Notes under the pieces: model-generated
Told to the model about the DNA's origin: nothing
What the model saw: the letters and a program-made list of their open reading frames with translations, nothing else
Database searches by the model: none
Position numbers and translations under genes: made by a program
Shown: positions 33,425 through 43,294 of the stretch, one piece after another
How the letters are laid out: every line of letters begins with the position of its first letter
Position numbering within the stretch: position 1 is the first letter of the stretch
NCBI GenBank assembly: GCA_017509755.1
Contig: JAFWOY010000040.1
Span: forward strand, 1-64,000
Direction of reading: 5' to 3'
DNA length: 64,000 nt
DNA from: Bacteroidales bacterium
Lineage (GTDB): Bacteria; Bacteroidota; Bacteroidia; Bacteroidales; UBA932

Positions 33425-35911
33425 TCAATAATTCGGATACCAGGCCGGAAGGACTTCGACAGGTCCGTCCAGCAACTTCAGCAGTTCAGGCGCGACGAAG
33501 CGCTTCTCCACCACCAGGCGGTAGAGGTACTTGCACAACCAGGGATCGGTGGCGGCCACATAGCCGCCCCAGCCGCGGACCAGGCCGTAGCTGTTCTCAA
33601 TCACCCATTTGACCGGTTCGCCGGCAGCATCGAGTTGGACACCGGCCACCGCGATGGCATGGACGGAGTGCGTCTCGTTGCTCCGCACAAGTTCTTCTTT
33701 CGACATCTGCGTATGGATGTCCAGCAGGGAATCCAGGACAAACAGTTCGGTGTCGTAGATGCCTTCCGTCATCAAGTAGTCGTGCATCGTATCGGCAGAG
33801 ATATAGAAACGCCGGCCACCGGCCAGCGAGGCAACGCCCATCTTGCGGATCTCGTCCATCGGGACATTCAGGAAGCGCCAGTTGGCATATTCATAACAGT
33901 TGCGGCTTTCAGCCACTTCGTACATCCGGTAATACGGCAGCGTGGGATCGTCCATGAAGATGGCGTAATCCGCTTCCAGGTCGTGGGGAATGAACGTATC
34001 ACGGAACGACTGCGGGGTGTAATGCGCCACGGAAAGCACACGCCCCGTGCTGTCGCGCAATGTCCAGTCGAACGATTGCGGAGGCTCGCCCAGCGTGGCG
34101 ACCAGCAGACGGTAAATATCCTGCAGAGCCGCTTCCTTCACAGATTGGACATCCACCGCGGGCGCTTCACGCAACTGCAGCCCATACCGGCGCAAAAGCC
34201 GGGTAACGGTTTTCATCAGCGACACATTGTCGGTACTGCTGAAGCGCTCCGGCATCACATCCTGCGGAACCATGCCATACTTGGCAATGATATGCGCGGC
34301 ATTGGCGAAATGGCCACCATCGCCGATGGGTTTGTTGAACAGCCAGGTGTTGTAGCGGCTTTCCAGCGGCTCGTCCCGATGGGAAATGACGTTCTCCAAA
34401 GCACGGTTCGCCTTCTCCAGCACATCGTAGAACTGCCCGAAGGTCTGGGAGAACTGGAACGGGCCCATGGCATAACGATCGATCATCTCGGCCCGCAGGA
34501 TATTCAGCGTCGAGAAAAGCCAGCAGCGGCCGGACTCATCCTGGTCCGTAATTCCTTTGGACGGGACGAAGATCGTGCAAGTCGTATCCATGGCAGCGGC
34601 AACGGCGGCGTCCAGCGCGACCTTATAGATATCTTCCGAAAGGAAACGGTCGCTGACACGTGCCGGTACATCCGCAGCTCCTGCAGCCAGACGCGCAAGC
34701 AGAGAAGGCGTCAACGACCGGACGCGCGCCTGCGGCGTACCCGGCTTGACCGCTTCCCGGAAAGCTTTGAACCGCTGCTCCGCCTCCCGGTTGTAGGCGC
34801 GGACAGCATTTGCGTCAAAACCCTCCTTCCGGAAACGAGCCTCCAATGCACGGCCTGCCTCCCTTTCGACAGCCTCGGCGGTACGGACAGCTGCAAGGAT
34901 CGGATTGAGCAGACGGAAATCAATGTACTTCTCCGCCGCATCCCGATCAGCGGGGTGCACACGCAGTTTGAGTTCTTCCGCCAGCAGATTGGCAGGCGCG
35001 GATCGAGTGGGCTCGGAAGGGTCAGCCTGCAGGAAGTCAGGAATCTGGTCGCCTGCGGCCAACCATACCGGAACGGCATAGCTGCCAGGCGTATAACCGA
35101 TTGCCGTCCAGAGAACCGAAGAAGCCGGATCATCGCCCGGACCTACGCCCTCGATCACGACACTGGAAACCGATGAAAAGCGCGGAATGAAGTCCAGATC
35201 AACGGCCACACCGGCCGGAGCAGCGGCCAGCATGTCGGCCCCCAACTGGACATTATAGAAACTGCGGCCCAAACTGTCGATCAGGAATTCCGGCGTATAC
35301 GGGCCACTGTGCTGTGCCATCAGGTATTCAGCTGTCTCATACCGGGCCATGCCGGAGCCTTCCCCGTCGCGGCCCGAAAGCGAGAAATTGGTCCGGACCA
35401 GCCAACTGCCGGGCGCGACGTCGAAGCGGGTCACCTTCGTATCGCCCACTTCAAAATAGGCTGCGCCGCCGAAGGCATCGATCACGCCGAAATTGGCTTC
35501 GAGTGCACGCGGGGCCGGCCATTCCGCCAGCAGGCGTTCAAAGTCTGCGAGTGTCTGGCAACTAGCCAGCGCTGCGTTGATTACCTTGCTGTTGTCCCAC
35601 TCGTCATACTCGTTTTCCGCCAGGTTGTAAGAGGCATTGTTCATAATGGCGAACCCGGTCTGGTTGACGCCGGTGAACGCGCGCTTGCGCGCTTTGTCCG
35701 ATGCACTGAAGACGGCCGTGTAGGCGTATTTTCCCCCGGTGATATGCTCCAGCACATTGTATGGATTGTCCGTGTCACGCTGTTTCCACAGCAGCGGCCG
35801 TCCGCTGGCGCTGGCACCGGCAGATATGATCGCTGTCGTGCAGGCATCGGCCCCCGGGGCACAGAAACAAAAGCCCAGCGCGGTCAGGAGAAGGAAGGAT
35901 AAACGTCTCAT
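33425..35911 (-). CDS. Fusion of an Ntn-type cysteine hydrolase and a C1B (bleomycin-hydrolase-like) peptidase
   Basis: 828 residues. The signal peptide ends at ADA|Cys24, leaving Cys24-Thr-Thr as a mature N-terminus, as in Ntn hydrolases of the C45/C69/acyl-transferase type (domain about 24-400, with TGVNQTGFAIMNNASYN and FGVIDAFGGAAYFEV). From about 430 a complete papain-fold C1B peptidase follows: Gln457, Cys463 in SGRCWLFSTLN, His751 and Asn773 in VIENSYG. C1B enzymes are usually cytoplasmic aminopeptidases. Here the domain is exported behind an amidase-like domain. It overlaps the permease gene by four bases. Confidence 0.8.
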   Translation of the reverse strand: MRRLSFLLLTALGFCFCAPGADACTTAIISAGASASGRPLLWKQRDTDNPYNVLEHITGGKYAYTAVFSASDKARKRAFTGVNQTGFAIMNNASYNLAENEYDEWDNSKVINAALASCQTLADFERLLAEWPAPRALEANFGVIDAFGGAAYFEVGDTKVTRFDVAPGSWLVRTNFSLSGRDGEGSGMARYETAEYLMAQHSGPYTPEFLIDSLGRSFYNVQLGADMLAAAPAGVAVDLDFIPRFSSVSSVVIEGVGPGDDPASSVLWTAIGYTPGSYAVPVWLAAGDQIPDFLQADPSEPTRSAPANLLAEELKLRVHPADRDAAEKYIDFRLLNPILAAVRTAEAVEREAGRALEARFRKEGFDANAVRAYNREAEQRFKAFREAVKPGTPQARVRSLTPSLLARLAAGAADVPARVSDRFLSEDIYKVALDAAVAAAMDTTCTIFVPSKGITDQDESGRCWLFSTLNILRAEMIDRYAMGPFQFSQTFGQFYDVLEKANRALENVISHRDEPLESRYNTWLFNKPIGDGGHFANAAHIIAKYGMVPQDVMPERFSSTDNVSLMKTVTRLLRRYGLQLREAPAVDVQSVKEAALQDIYRLLVATLGEPPQSFDWTLRDSTGRVLSVAHYTPQSFRDTFIPHDLEADYAIFMDDPTLPYYRMYEVAESRNCYEYANWRFLNVPMDEIRKMGVASLAGGRRFYISADTMHDYLMTEGIYDTELFVLDSLLDIHTQMSKEELVRSNETHSVHAIAVAGVQLDAAGEPVKWVIENSYGLVRGWGGYVAATDPWLCKYLYRLVVEKRFVAPELLKLLDGPVEVLPAWYPNY

Positions 35912-37104
35912 TTTGTCCGGATTTTATACCCGTAATAGGCGTAATACAAGATCAGCAGATAGAACGGCAGGCAGATCCAATAAGCGGACTGGCTGCCGAC
36001 GGCATCTTTCAAGGCGCCGAAAAGCAAGGGAATCAGGGCACCGCCACCAATCGACGCGACCAGCAGCGAAGACCCCTTTTTGGTAAATTTACCCAAATCC
36101 GTGATGGCCAGCGGCCAGATGGCCGGATACATCAGCGAGCAAGCGAAACTCAGGAGCGCCACGCACCAGATCGAGACCGTGGGCGGCGTGAGTACGATCA
36201 GCAGCGAATCGAGCACCGCCAGCCAGGTGCAGGCGCGCAAAGCATTGACCTGGGAAAGATACTTGGGAATCAAAAGGATGCCCAAAATATAGCCGGCGGC
36301 CATGCCGATTCCCGGAAATAGCGTATAGCGCTCGGGATTGGGCAGGCCCAGGTCCTGGGCATAATCGAGTACGGTGAGCAGGGCGAGGTTCTCAACGCCC
36401 ACATAGACAAAGAGTGCCAAGGCACCCAGCAGCAGATGAGGAAACTGCCAGAGTGACTTCTTGCCCGCTGCGTAAGGACAGTCTTCTTCATTCTCTTCAC
36501 CGGCCGCCTTGATCTCTTCCAGCGGCGCGAAAAACGTCAGGATACCCAGCAGGACCAGCGCCGCAATGATGATCAGGAAAGGCTTGTCGAGGTCGCCCAA
36601 GGCCACCTGATCGATGTTCTTACGCGTCACGGCCGCGAGGAAAACCGAAGGAAGACTCAGGGCCAGTGAGTTGCAGATACCCATGATGCTGATGCGCCGG
36701 GCTGCGCTGTCGATGGGGCCCAGGATCGTGACATAGGGATTGATGGCCGCCTGCAGGATCGTATTGGCGGTTCCACTCAGGAAACACGCCAACAGATACA
36801 GGGCAAAACTCGCCAACCGTGCGGCCGGAATAAACAGGGCGAAAGCGATGGCAAAGAGGAAAAACGACAGTGCCATCGTCCGCTTGTAGCCGATGCGGCC
36901 GATAATGGCGGAAGCCGGAAAACTGAAGACCAGGAAAGCGATGAAAGTCGCCGCTATCACCAGATAACTCTGTGACGAACTCAGATGCAGGTTGTTCTCG
37001 AGAAACGGTACAAAGTAGCCGTTGATCCCGGTAGCGAATCCCACCGTGAAGAACATCATCCCGATGAAACAGAGCGGAAGCAGGTATTTGTTCTTGGCAG
37101 CCAT
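35908..37104 (-). CDS. MFS sugar permease, candidate MurNAc/GlcNAc transporter
   Basis: 398 residues with twelve predicted membrane segments. It belongs to the fucose-permease-like branch of the major facilitator superfamily (FTVGFATGINGYFVPFLE at the N-terminus, GTANTILQAAINPYVT). Lying three bases after the kinase gene and next to murQ, it matches the murT-murK-murQ set of Tannerella forsythia, where the transporter carries N-acetylmuramic acid. MurNAc or GlcNAc as substrate is therefore likely but not proven. Confidence 0.78.
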   Translation of the reverse strand: MAAKNKYLLPLCFIGMMFFTVGFATGINGYFVPFLENNLHLSSSQSYLVIAATFIAFLVFSFPASAIIGRIGYKRTMALSFFLFAIAFALFIPAARLASFALYLLACFLSGTANTILQAAINPYVTILGPIDSAARRISIMGICNSLALSLPSVFLAAVTRKNIDQVALGDLDKPFLIIIAALVLLGILTFFAPLEEIKAAGEENEEDCPYAAGKKSLWQFPHLLLGALALFVYVGVENLALLTVLDYAQDLGLPNPERYTLFPGIGMAAGYILGILLIPKYLSQVNALRACTWLAVLDSLLIVLTPPTVSIWCVALLSFACSLMYPAIWPLAITDLGKFTKKGSSLLVASIGGGALIPLLFGALKDAVGSQSAYWICLPFYLLILYYAYYGYKIRTK

Positions 37105-37106
37105 CC

Positions 37107-37946
37107 CTAATCTTCTTTATGATAACGGATCAGGCCTTCCATCGGGGTACGGAGCAGTGTTCCCACGCGCATCCCGTAACGTTCGACGACCGGTTTCAGG
37201 ATATCCTGGAAATACCAGCCCACGGAACCCACGCAGTTGAAGGCATAGGACCGATAGTCGGGATAGAGCGAAATGATCTGCTCGAAAAGCTGGCAGAAGG
37301 AATCCTCGGCCAGGTCGTGGAAATACGGGATGGACAGATGGTCACAGATCAGCCGGCCATACTGCCCGCAGAAGCGGTTCGGGAAAGGCTTGGTGTAGAT
37401 GATGTCGATGATCTCGTCTCCATTGTAAGGGACGGCAGACTCGATGACGCGCCGCGCCTCTTCGGAGACCCGCCTGCGGACATAATCCACGAGCATCCGT
37501 TTGCCCATATACGCACCGCTTCCCTCGTCGCCGAGGATAAAGCCAAGGGAGTCAATGTTCAGGGTAATCTTTTCTCCGTCATAGAGACAACTGTTGGTTC
37601 CGGTACCCAGGATGGCAGCAAACCCGGCCTCCCGACCCAACAGTGCACGGGCGGAAGCGAGCAAGTCCATGGCAACAAAGGTATCGGCATTCGGCATGAC
37701 ATGCGCAATCGCTTCCCGCACAAAACCGTACTGCAGTTCCGTCACCCCAGCCCCGTAGAAAAAGACGTGATCCACTGCTGCCGGATTGAAGTCCGCCGGC
37801 AGCGCCTTCCGGATATCCGCTACCATGTAGTCGAGCGTGATATAATTGGGATTGTACCCTTCACTCTCAAACTGGGCACAGACCGTTCCCCGGTCCAGGG
37901 CACACCAGGTCGTGGTAGTAGCTCCGCTGTCGGCGATCAGGATCAT
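37107..37946 (-). CDS. BadF/BcrA-family amino-sugar kinase (MurK/GlcNAc-kinase-like)
   Basis: 279 residues. ASKHA-fold ATPase motifs are visible: DSGATTTTW (phosphate 1), ILGTGTNSCL (phosphate 2) and GDEGSGAYMG. This family includes N-acetylglucosamine kinases and the MurNAc kinase MurK. Placement between murQ and the permease points to phosphorylation of MurNAc, giving the MurNAc 6-phosphate that MurQ needs. It overlaps murQ by four bases. Confidence 0.85.
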   Translation of the reverse strand: MILIADSGATTTTWCALDRGTVCAQFESEGYNPNYITLDYMVADIRKALPADFNPAAVDHVFFYGAGVTELQYGFVREAIAHVMPNADTFVAMDLLASARALLGREAGFAAILGTGTNSCLYDGEKITLNIDSLGFILGDEGSGAYMGKRMLVDYVRRRVSEEARRVIESAVPYNGDEIIDIIYTKPFPNRFCGQYGRLICDHLSIPYFHDLAEDSFCQLFEQIISLYPDYRSYAFNCVGSVGWYFQDILKPVVERYGMRVGTLLRTPMEGLIRYHKED

Positions 37947-38767
37947 AGCTTACCCTCCTCCTTCAGGTAAGCTTCAGCCTTTTTGACGGTTCCGGTCTTG
38001 ATGATGATTTCCTTGACGAAATCGTAATCGGTAATGGATGGATTGCGTTCCATGAACATCCGCACGGAACGGTCCACAACTTTGTCGTTGATGAGCCGGA
38101 CATTGACCATCCGGTTGCCCTCAATGCGTCCAAGACGGATCAGGACGGTTGTGCTGATCATGTCACAGATCATCTTCTGGGACGTACCACACTTCATCCG
38201 GGTACTGCCGGTGATATACTCCGTCCCCGTGATGACCTCGACGGGATAATCGGAGTATTCCGAAATCGGAGACTGTGGATTGTTGACAAAACTGCCGGTC
38301 GGTATCCCATTTTCCCGGCAATGCCGCAGGGTGTGGAGCACATACGGGGTCGTGCCGCTGGCGGAAATGCCCACCACGATATCCTTCGGCGTGACGTGGT
38401 GCTTTTCCACCAGCGTACGCCATCCTTCCTCGATATCATCCTCCGCCTCTTCCAGCGCCAGCACCAGGTTTTCCACCCCGCCCGCCAGGACGGTCTGGAT
38501 CATTTCCGGATCAATGCCGTAGGTATTTGGAAGTTCTACCACGTCCAGGACGGAAAGCCGTCCTCCCGTGCCGCAGCCCACATAGAACATGCGGCCGCCG
38601 GCCCGCAACTGCTTCTCGATGGCCGTGATGAGTCGTTCAAGGTCGGGTAATACTTTTTCGATGGCGAAGGCCACTGTCTTGTCTTCGTTGTTGATGTCCG
38701 TGATGATCTCCATCACGGTTTTCTTTTCCAAGTTGTCGTACTTAGAAGGCTGTTCCGTAAGTCTCAT
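37943..38767 (-). CDS. murQ: N-acetylmuramic acid 6-phosphate etherase
   Basis: 274 residues. A SIS-fold sugar-phosphate enzyme that cleaves the lactyl ether of MurNAc 6-phosphate to GlcNAc 6-phosphate and D-lactate. Visible signatures: RLTEQPS at the start, the phosphate site GCGTGGRLSVLD, GISASGTTPYVL and GSTRMKCGTSQKM. The start overlaps the end of the giant GH20 gene by 26 bases. MurQ is the most specific marker for muramic acid use in this locus. Confidence 0.93.
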   Translation of the reverse strand: MRLTEQPSKYDNLEKKTVMEIITDINNEDKTVAFAIEKVLPDLERLITAIEKQLRAGGRMFYVGCGTGGRLSVLDVVELPNTYGIDPEMIQTVLAGGVENLVLALEEAEDDIEEGWRTLVEKHHVTPKDIVVGISASGTTPYVLHTLRHCRENGIPTGSFVNNPQSPISEYSDYPVEVITGTEYITGSTRMKCGTSQKMICDMISTTVLIRLGRIEGNRMVNVRLINDKVVDRSVRMFMERNPSITDYDFVKEIIIKTGTVKKAEAYLKEEGKL

Positions 38768-41700
38768 CTTGATATGCTGTTACATTCCAATTACCACAAT
38801 AGTTGACACCCGCGGCGTCCAGCCGCTGGAAATGCCGTTCCATCCGTTTTACAAATCCGTCGAAATCCTTGGCATGGCCCCGCGTCCAACCCGCTTCGGC
38901 AATCGCCAGGGCTCGCGGAAAGGCCATGTATTCCGCCCGTTCCGGTGTCTTGATGTATTCGGTCCAGACCGTTCCTTCGACACCCATGATATAGGCCGCT
39001 TCTTCTTCCGTCAGCACGGCAGGGACCGGCTCGTAGTCATACACCACCTTGAGCGGGACCAGATGGCCCATCGAGATATTGTCTTCGGTCGGATCGACCT
39101 GATAATAGTCCAGATAATACCGCTGGTACGGACACATCACCACGTTGTGGTGCTGGCGTGCGGCAGCGATGCCTCCCTGTTCCCCAAGCCAGGACATCAC
39201 GGCGGCATTCGGCGCCAGCCCGCCCTGCAGGATCTCATCCCAACCGATGATGTTGCGTCCCTTGCTGTTGATGAAACGCTCGATGCGACGGATGAACCAA
39301 CTCTGCAATTCCTCTTCATTTTTCAGTCCCTCGCGTCGCATCAGTTGCTGGCAGAAGTCACTGTGCGCCCAGTTGTACTTCGGGCACTCGTCCCCGCCGA
39401 TGTGGATCAGCGGCGAAGGAAACAGATCCATCACTTCGGTCAGGACGTCTTCCAGGAAGGCGAAAGTCTCTTCGCGCGGGCAATAGACATCGCGGAAAAC
39501 GCCCCACTTGGTTGCCAGCGTATGTTCCTGCTCAGGGAAACAGCTGAGTTCCGGGAAACAAGTAATGGCCGCCCGGGCATGGCCCGGCATCTCGATCTCA
39601 GGCAACACCGTAATATATCTCTCTGCCGCATACCGGACGATCTCCCGAATCTGGTCCTGGGTATAAAAACCGCCATGAGGCGTCCCGTCGTTGATCGGCG
39701 AGTGCAGGTCGCCGACCACCGTATAGGGCCGGACAGAGCCTACTTCCGTGAGTTTCGGGTATTTCTTGATCTCGATGCGCCAGCCCTGGTCTTCGGTCAG
39801 ATGCCAGTGGAAGACATTGAACTTATGCATCGCCAGTTCGTCCAGATATTTCTTGATGAAATCCACGCCGAAGAAATGGCTGCAGACATCCAGGTGCAAG
39901 CCGCGATACGCGAAGCGCGGCGCATCCTCGATCCGGCAGCACGGGATATCGGCCCGGCCGGAGAAGCGGTCCGCATAGACCGCATCAGGCATCAACTGAA
40001 ACAGTGTCTGGAGGGCATAGAAGGCGCCGTTGGGGGCCGAGCTGGTGATCGTGATGCCCGCCGGCGTGATCTGCATGACATACGCTTCGACACCCATCCG
40101 CGCGTCGTGTTGAAAACGGATGTAATTCTTTTCAGGCCGGGATTCTGCCCGATGCAGCGCGACCCGCCCGTCCAGATAACGAAGCAGCGCATGAAGGCTC
40201 GTATCGCCCGGCTCAGTCCAAACGACGGTCGAGGGGCTCAGCCGGAATGTGCCCTCCCATACATCCACCTTCTCCGGTTGGGGCATGAGGCCGGCGATGC
40301 CGAAAGTCTTCACAGCCTCTTTCCCGACCTTGCGGCCGGTAGCCCGGTCAAAGCCCTGGGCCCGGACCCGCGTTCCCGGATCGATCCTGACAGTCGGACC
40401 GGTGTAAAGCAGTGACTTCCGTGTAGGTGCCGTGCCGTCGGTCGTGTAGCGGATCTCTGCACCCGGGTAATCCAGCTGCAGGTTCAGCCGCGTCTCGTCA
40501 TAGCGGTCCTCCTCGAAATCGTCATGCATGAAGAGCACATTCTCGTAAGCCCGGCTGTAACGGACATCCTTCGCATCCAGGCGCTGCAGGTCGGGAACGA
40601 GCCGCCGGCAGAAATCGGCATAGTCCCGGTCGTATTTGGGAGTCCAGCCCGTCTCAGCCAGCGCGAGCGCACGCGGGAAGAGCATGTGTTCAAAATGTTC
40701 CGGTGTCTGGACGAATTCCGTCCAGAGGCAGCCCTCAACCCCGAGAATCCGCGGACGGACATCCGCCGCGACCGTATCGCTGACGGGATAGTAGTTATAG
40801 ACTTTGGACAGGGGCAGGAAATAGGGCTGGGACGGATAGCCGTCCCCTTCCTCTTGATAATAATCCAGATAGCACCAGCGGTTCGGGGTGAAGACGGTCC
40901 GCATCCCTTTTTCCAGGGCGCGGCGTCCCGGTGCATGCCCGCGGTAAGACAGCGCGATGGTGCCGGGTGTGGCGCCGCGGTCCACCACCTCGTCCCATGC
41001 TATCACTTCCTTGCCATGCGCCTGCAGGAATTCCGTGATGCGGACGATGAAAGCGGCCTGGCTGCCGTCATCTTCCGGACATTCATCACCGCCGATATGA
41101 TAATAGGGTGAAGGAAATATATCGAAGAGTTCTTCGAAAAGGGTCGTAAAGAATGTATAGGTCGTGTCGCTCGGACAAAAGATTTCATCATAAATGCCCA
41201 GCTCGGTAGCGATGTGGATCGTCGAGTCGGGATGGTAGGAGAAGACCGGATAGGCCGAAAGGGCCGCCAGGGCATGGCCGGGAAGTTCCACTTCCGGCAC
41301 GACCGTGACATAGCGGCGACGGGCGTATTCCACCACTTCGCGCAGGTCCTCCTGGGTATAATAGGGCCCGGCTTTCACCAGGTCAGGATAATGCTTGCTT
41401 TCAATCCGCCAGCCCTGGTCGTCGGTCAGGTGCCAGTGGAACGTATTGATCTTGTGCAGTGCCAGGATGTCGATGACTTTCTCGATCTCTTCCTTGGACT
41501 GGAAATGGCGCGCCACATCGGCCATGATAGCCCGGTACGGCATCACGGGCGCGTCCTCGATGCGGCAACAGGGTACCGCCGTGCCGCGTGCGCCCCGGGA
41601 AAGGACGTCAGGCGGCAAAAGTTGCAGCACGCTCCGCGTGCCGTAGAAAGCCCCGTTCGGGGCAGAAGCCTCTATCACAATGGATTCAGGCGTTACAGTC

Positions 41701-43292
41701 AGCTGGTAGGCCTCTTTGTCCAGTCCGGCTACCTGGCGAATCAGGATTTCGCCGGAAGGAGCAGCGGGCAGGCCCAGGACGGCGGCGAAATCGTCCGCCA
41801 CTTCCCGGAAAAGCGGATCCGCAGCCTCTACGGCCACCCCACAGGCCTTCCCAAAATGAAAAAAGCCCTCGGAGCTTTGGAAGCTCCGGGGCTTGGGAAT
41901 GATCAGGGAAGTGAGTCCCTCTTTGGCGGGACTGAGGACTTCCCTTACAATGTCTGTGATGCCGTCCAGATAGACATCCGGCATCCGCTCGGACAGCGGA
42001 TACGGTGCGCCGATATAGACATGCATCTGTTTGACCTCATAGTCGTACTTGCCGCTCGTATCCTCGAAGGCCGTCTTGCTCGGCAAATAGGAGTTCTGGC
42101 CGTTGGTGTAGGCAATGAACAGCAGCGGCGTGCCGGGGAAGCGCTCGCGAAGCGCAACTTGATACTCCATGAAAGGCTCGCCCTGTGTAAAGAACAGCAC
42201 AACGCCGCCCAGATTGAGAGCCTCGACGTAGAACGGCAACGTGTTCTCCACAAGGCCGGCCTCGATATCCTCGATGGTGTATTTGGCCCAGTAGTTCACA
42301 TCATCCACCCAGGAGGCGGACACCGTGTTCTTCCACTGCGTGACCTCAGCCACATGCTGGCGGATCAGGTCCACCGTGATGGTATCAGCCCGATAAGGCA
42401 AGTCGATGCGGGTGTTCTTCAGGGTGAAGCTTCCGTCGAAAGGGATCTTCTGGAAGGAGATGTCCTTCAAGTCCGTAGCCAGTTGCCAGCCATTGCGTTC
42501 CGCAGCCTCGACATCCTTCTTGATGCCGTATGCCGGATCGGCATTGCCACTGGCGCTGGTGAAATGGACCACTTCCCCGCCCCACGCTTTGGAAAGCGAG
42601 TCGCAGGAAAAGCCCGGGAAATCGGTCGACACCTTGTAGCTGCCGGGGCCGAGGCTCACAGGATGGCAGGAATAGTTGACCAGCGAGACCATGGGCTTAT
42701 GGGTCTTGGGATCCACCAGCCGGAGCACATACGCGTCCTTGTTGCAGAAGCCATCTTTGTCGCAGCGATTGTAGTTGATGTCGCTCGTGCCGTGGCCGAA
42801 TTCCATCTCAAACGGGCGGAAAGCGGCATCATCCAAAATGGCAGCTACGGCATTTTCCACCACCACGCGGCGCACCTTCTGGGCATACGCGTAGTTGGGC
42901 TTGCCTTCCTCAGCACACCAACCGCCCGTCCGGGGGGCGGAGTGCGTATGGATGCAATGCATCAGGATGTGGTCCATCGGCAGGCCGGATTTCTCGGCAA
43001 TAGCGGCACGGATCTCGTCGGCCGTCTCGATACCGACCTCCATCAGGTCATTGGAAATGATGCAGATCTTCTCGGGGCCTTTCTGAAGGACCAGGCAGTG
43101 GCTCATCAGGTCGCGGTGCACACCGTCCGACAGGCCGTTCCTGGCCGCAAACCCGGCCAGGACGGTACTGTCGGTGGTCGATATCTCTGCAACCCGGTAG
43201 TTGCAGAGATACCGTTCACCTTGCGGCTTGCAGGAAAGGAGAGCCGCCGCCAGCAGGCAGAGCACTCCCAGTTTTGCGGCAATCCTTCCCAT
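38742..43292 (-). CDS. Giant lipoprotein: ceramidase-like domain plus two GH20 hexosaminidases
   Basis: 1516 residues from the ATG at 43292, which starts a lipoprotein signal (LLSC, Cys21). About 27-455: neutral/alkaline-ceramidase-like domain with HTH (His115, His117) and His210 in NYSCHPVSLG as likely zinc ligands. About 460-910: GH20b plus GH20 catalytic domain with HIGGDE (Asp736, Glu737). About 930-1000: chitobiase-type beta domain (IRYTTDGTAPT). About 1005-1500: a second GH20b plus GH20 domain with its own HIGGDE (Asp1301, Glu1302). GH20 enzymes remove terminal beta-GlcNAc or GalNAc with the substrate acetamido group as nucleophile. Both active sites look intact. The gene starts two bases after the upstream lipoprotein gene. 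Confidence 0.88.
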   Translation of the reverse strand: MGRIAAKLGVLCLLAAALLSCKPQGERYLCNYRVAEISTTDSTVLAGFAARNGLSDGVHRDLMSHCLVLQKGPEKICIISNDLMEVGIETADEIRAAIAEKSGLPMDHILMHCIHTHSAPRTGGWCAEEGKPNYAYAQKVRRVVVENAVAAILDDAAFRPFEMEFGHGTSDINYNRCDKDGFCNKDAYVLRLVDPKTHKPMVSLVNYSCHPVSLGPGSYKVSTDFPGFSCDSLSKAWGGEVVHFTSASGNADPAYGIKKDVEAAERNGWQLATDLKDISFQKIPFDGSFTLKNTRIDLPYRADTITVDLIRQHVAEVTQWKNTVSASWVDDVNYWAKYTIEDIEAGLVENTLPFYVEALNLGGVVLFFTQGEPFMEYQVALRERFPGTPLLFIAYTNGQNSYLPSKTAFEDTSGKYDYEVKQMHVYIGAPYPLSERMPDVYLDGITDIVREVLSPAKEGLTSLIIPKPRSFQSSEGFFHFGKACGVAVEAADPLFREVADDFAAVLGLPAAPSGEILIRQVAGLDKEAYQLTVTPESIVIEASAPNGAFYGTRSVLQLLPPDVLSRGARGTAVPCCRIEDAPVMPYRAIMADVARHFQSKEEIEKVIDILALHKINTFHWHLTDDQGWRIESKHYPDLVKAGPYYTQEDLREVVEYARRRYVTVVPEVELPGHALAALSAYPVFSYHPDSTIHIATELGIYDEIFCPSDTTYTFFTTLFEELFDIFPSPYYHIGGDECPEDDGSQAAFIVRITEFLQAHGKEVIAWDEVVDRGATPGTIALSYRGHAPGRRALEKGMRTVFTPNRWCYLDYYQEEGDGYPSQPYFLPLSKVYNYYPVSDTVAADVRPRILGVEGCLWTEFVQTPEHFEHMLFPRALALAETGWTPKYDRDYADFCRRLVPDLQRLDAKDVRYSRAYENVLFMHDDFEEDRYDETRLNLQLDYPGAEIRYTTDGTAPTRKSLLYTGPTVRIDPGTRVRAQGFDRATGRKVGKEAVKTFGIAGLMPQPEKVDVWEGTFRLSPSTVVWTEPGDTSLHALLRYLDGRVALHRAESRPEKNYIRFQHDARMGVEAYVMQITPAGITITSSAPNGAFYALQTLFQLMPDAVYADRFSGRADIPCCRIEDAPRFAYRGLHLDVCSHFFGVDFIKKYLDELAMHKFNVFHWHLTEDQGWRIEIKKYPKLTEVGSVRPYTVVGDLHSPINDGTPHGGFYTQDQIREIVRYAAERYITVLPEIEMPGHARAAITCFPELSCFPEQEHTLATKWGVFRDVYCPREETFAFLEDVLTEVMDLFPSPLIHIGGDECPKYNWAHSDFCQQLMRREGLKNEEELQSWFIRRIERFINSKGRNIIGWDEILQGGLAPNAAVMSWLGEQGGIAAARQHHNVVMCPYQRYYLDYYQVDPTEDNISMGHLVPLKVVYDYEPVPAVLTEEEAAYIMGVEGTVWTEYIKTPERAEYMAFPRALAIAEAGWTRGHAKDFDGFVKRMERHFQRLDAAGVNYCGNWNVTAYQDETYGTAF

Positions 43293-43294
43293 CT

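Noticed and set aside
38742-43292. Plain chitin-utilisation locus as an explanation for the GH20/GH18 genes
   Set aside because: It is not excluded for single enzymes, but murQ, the murK-like kinase and dacB in the same run point to muramic acid rather than chitin.
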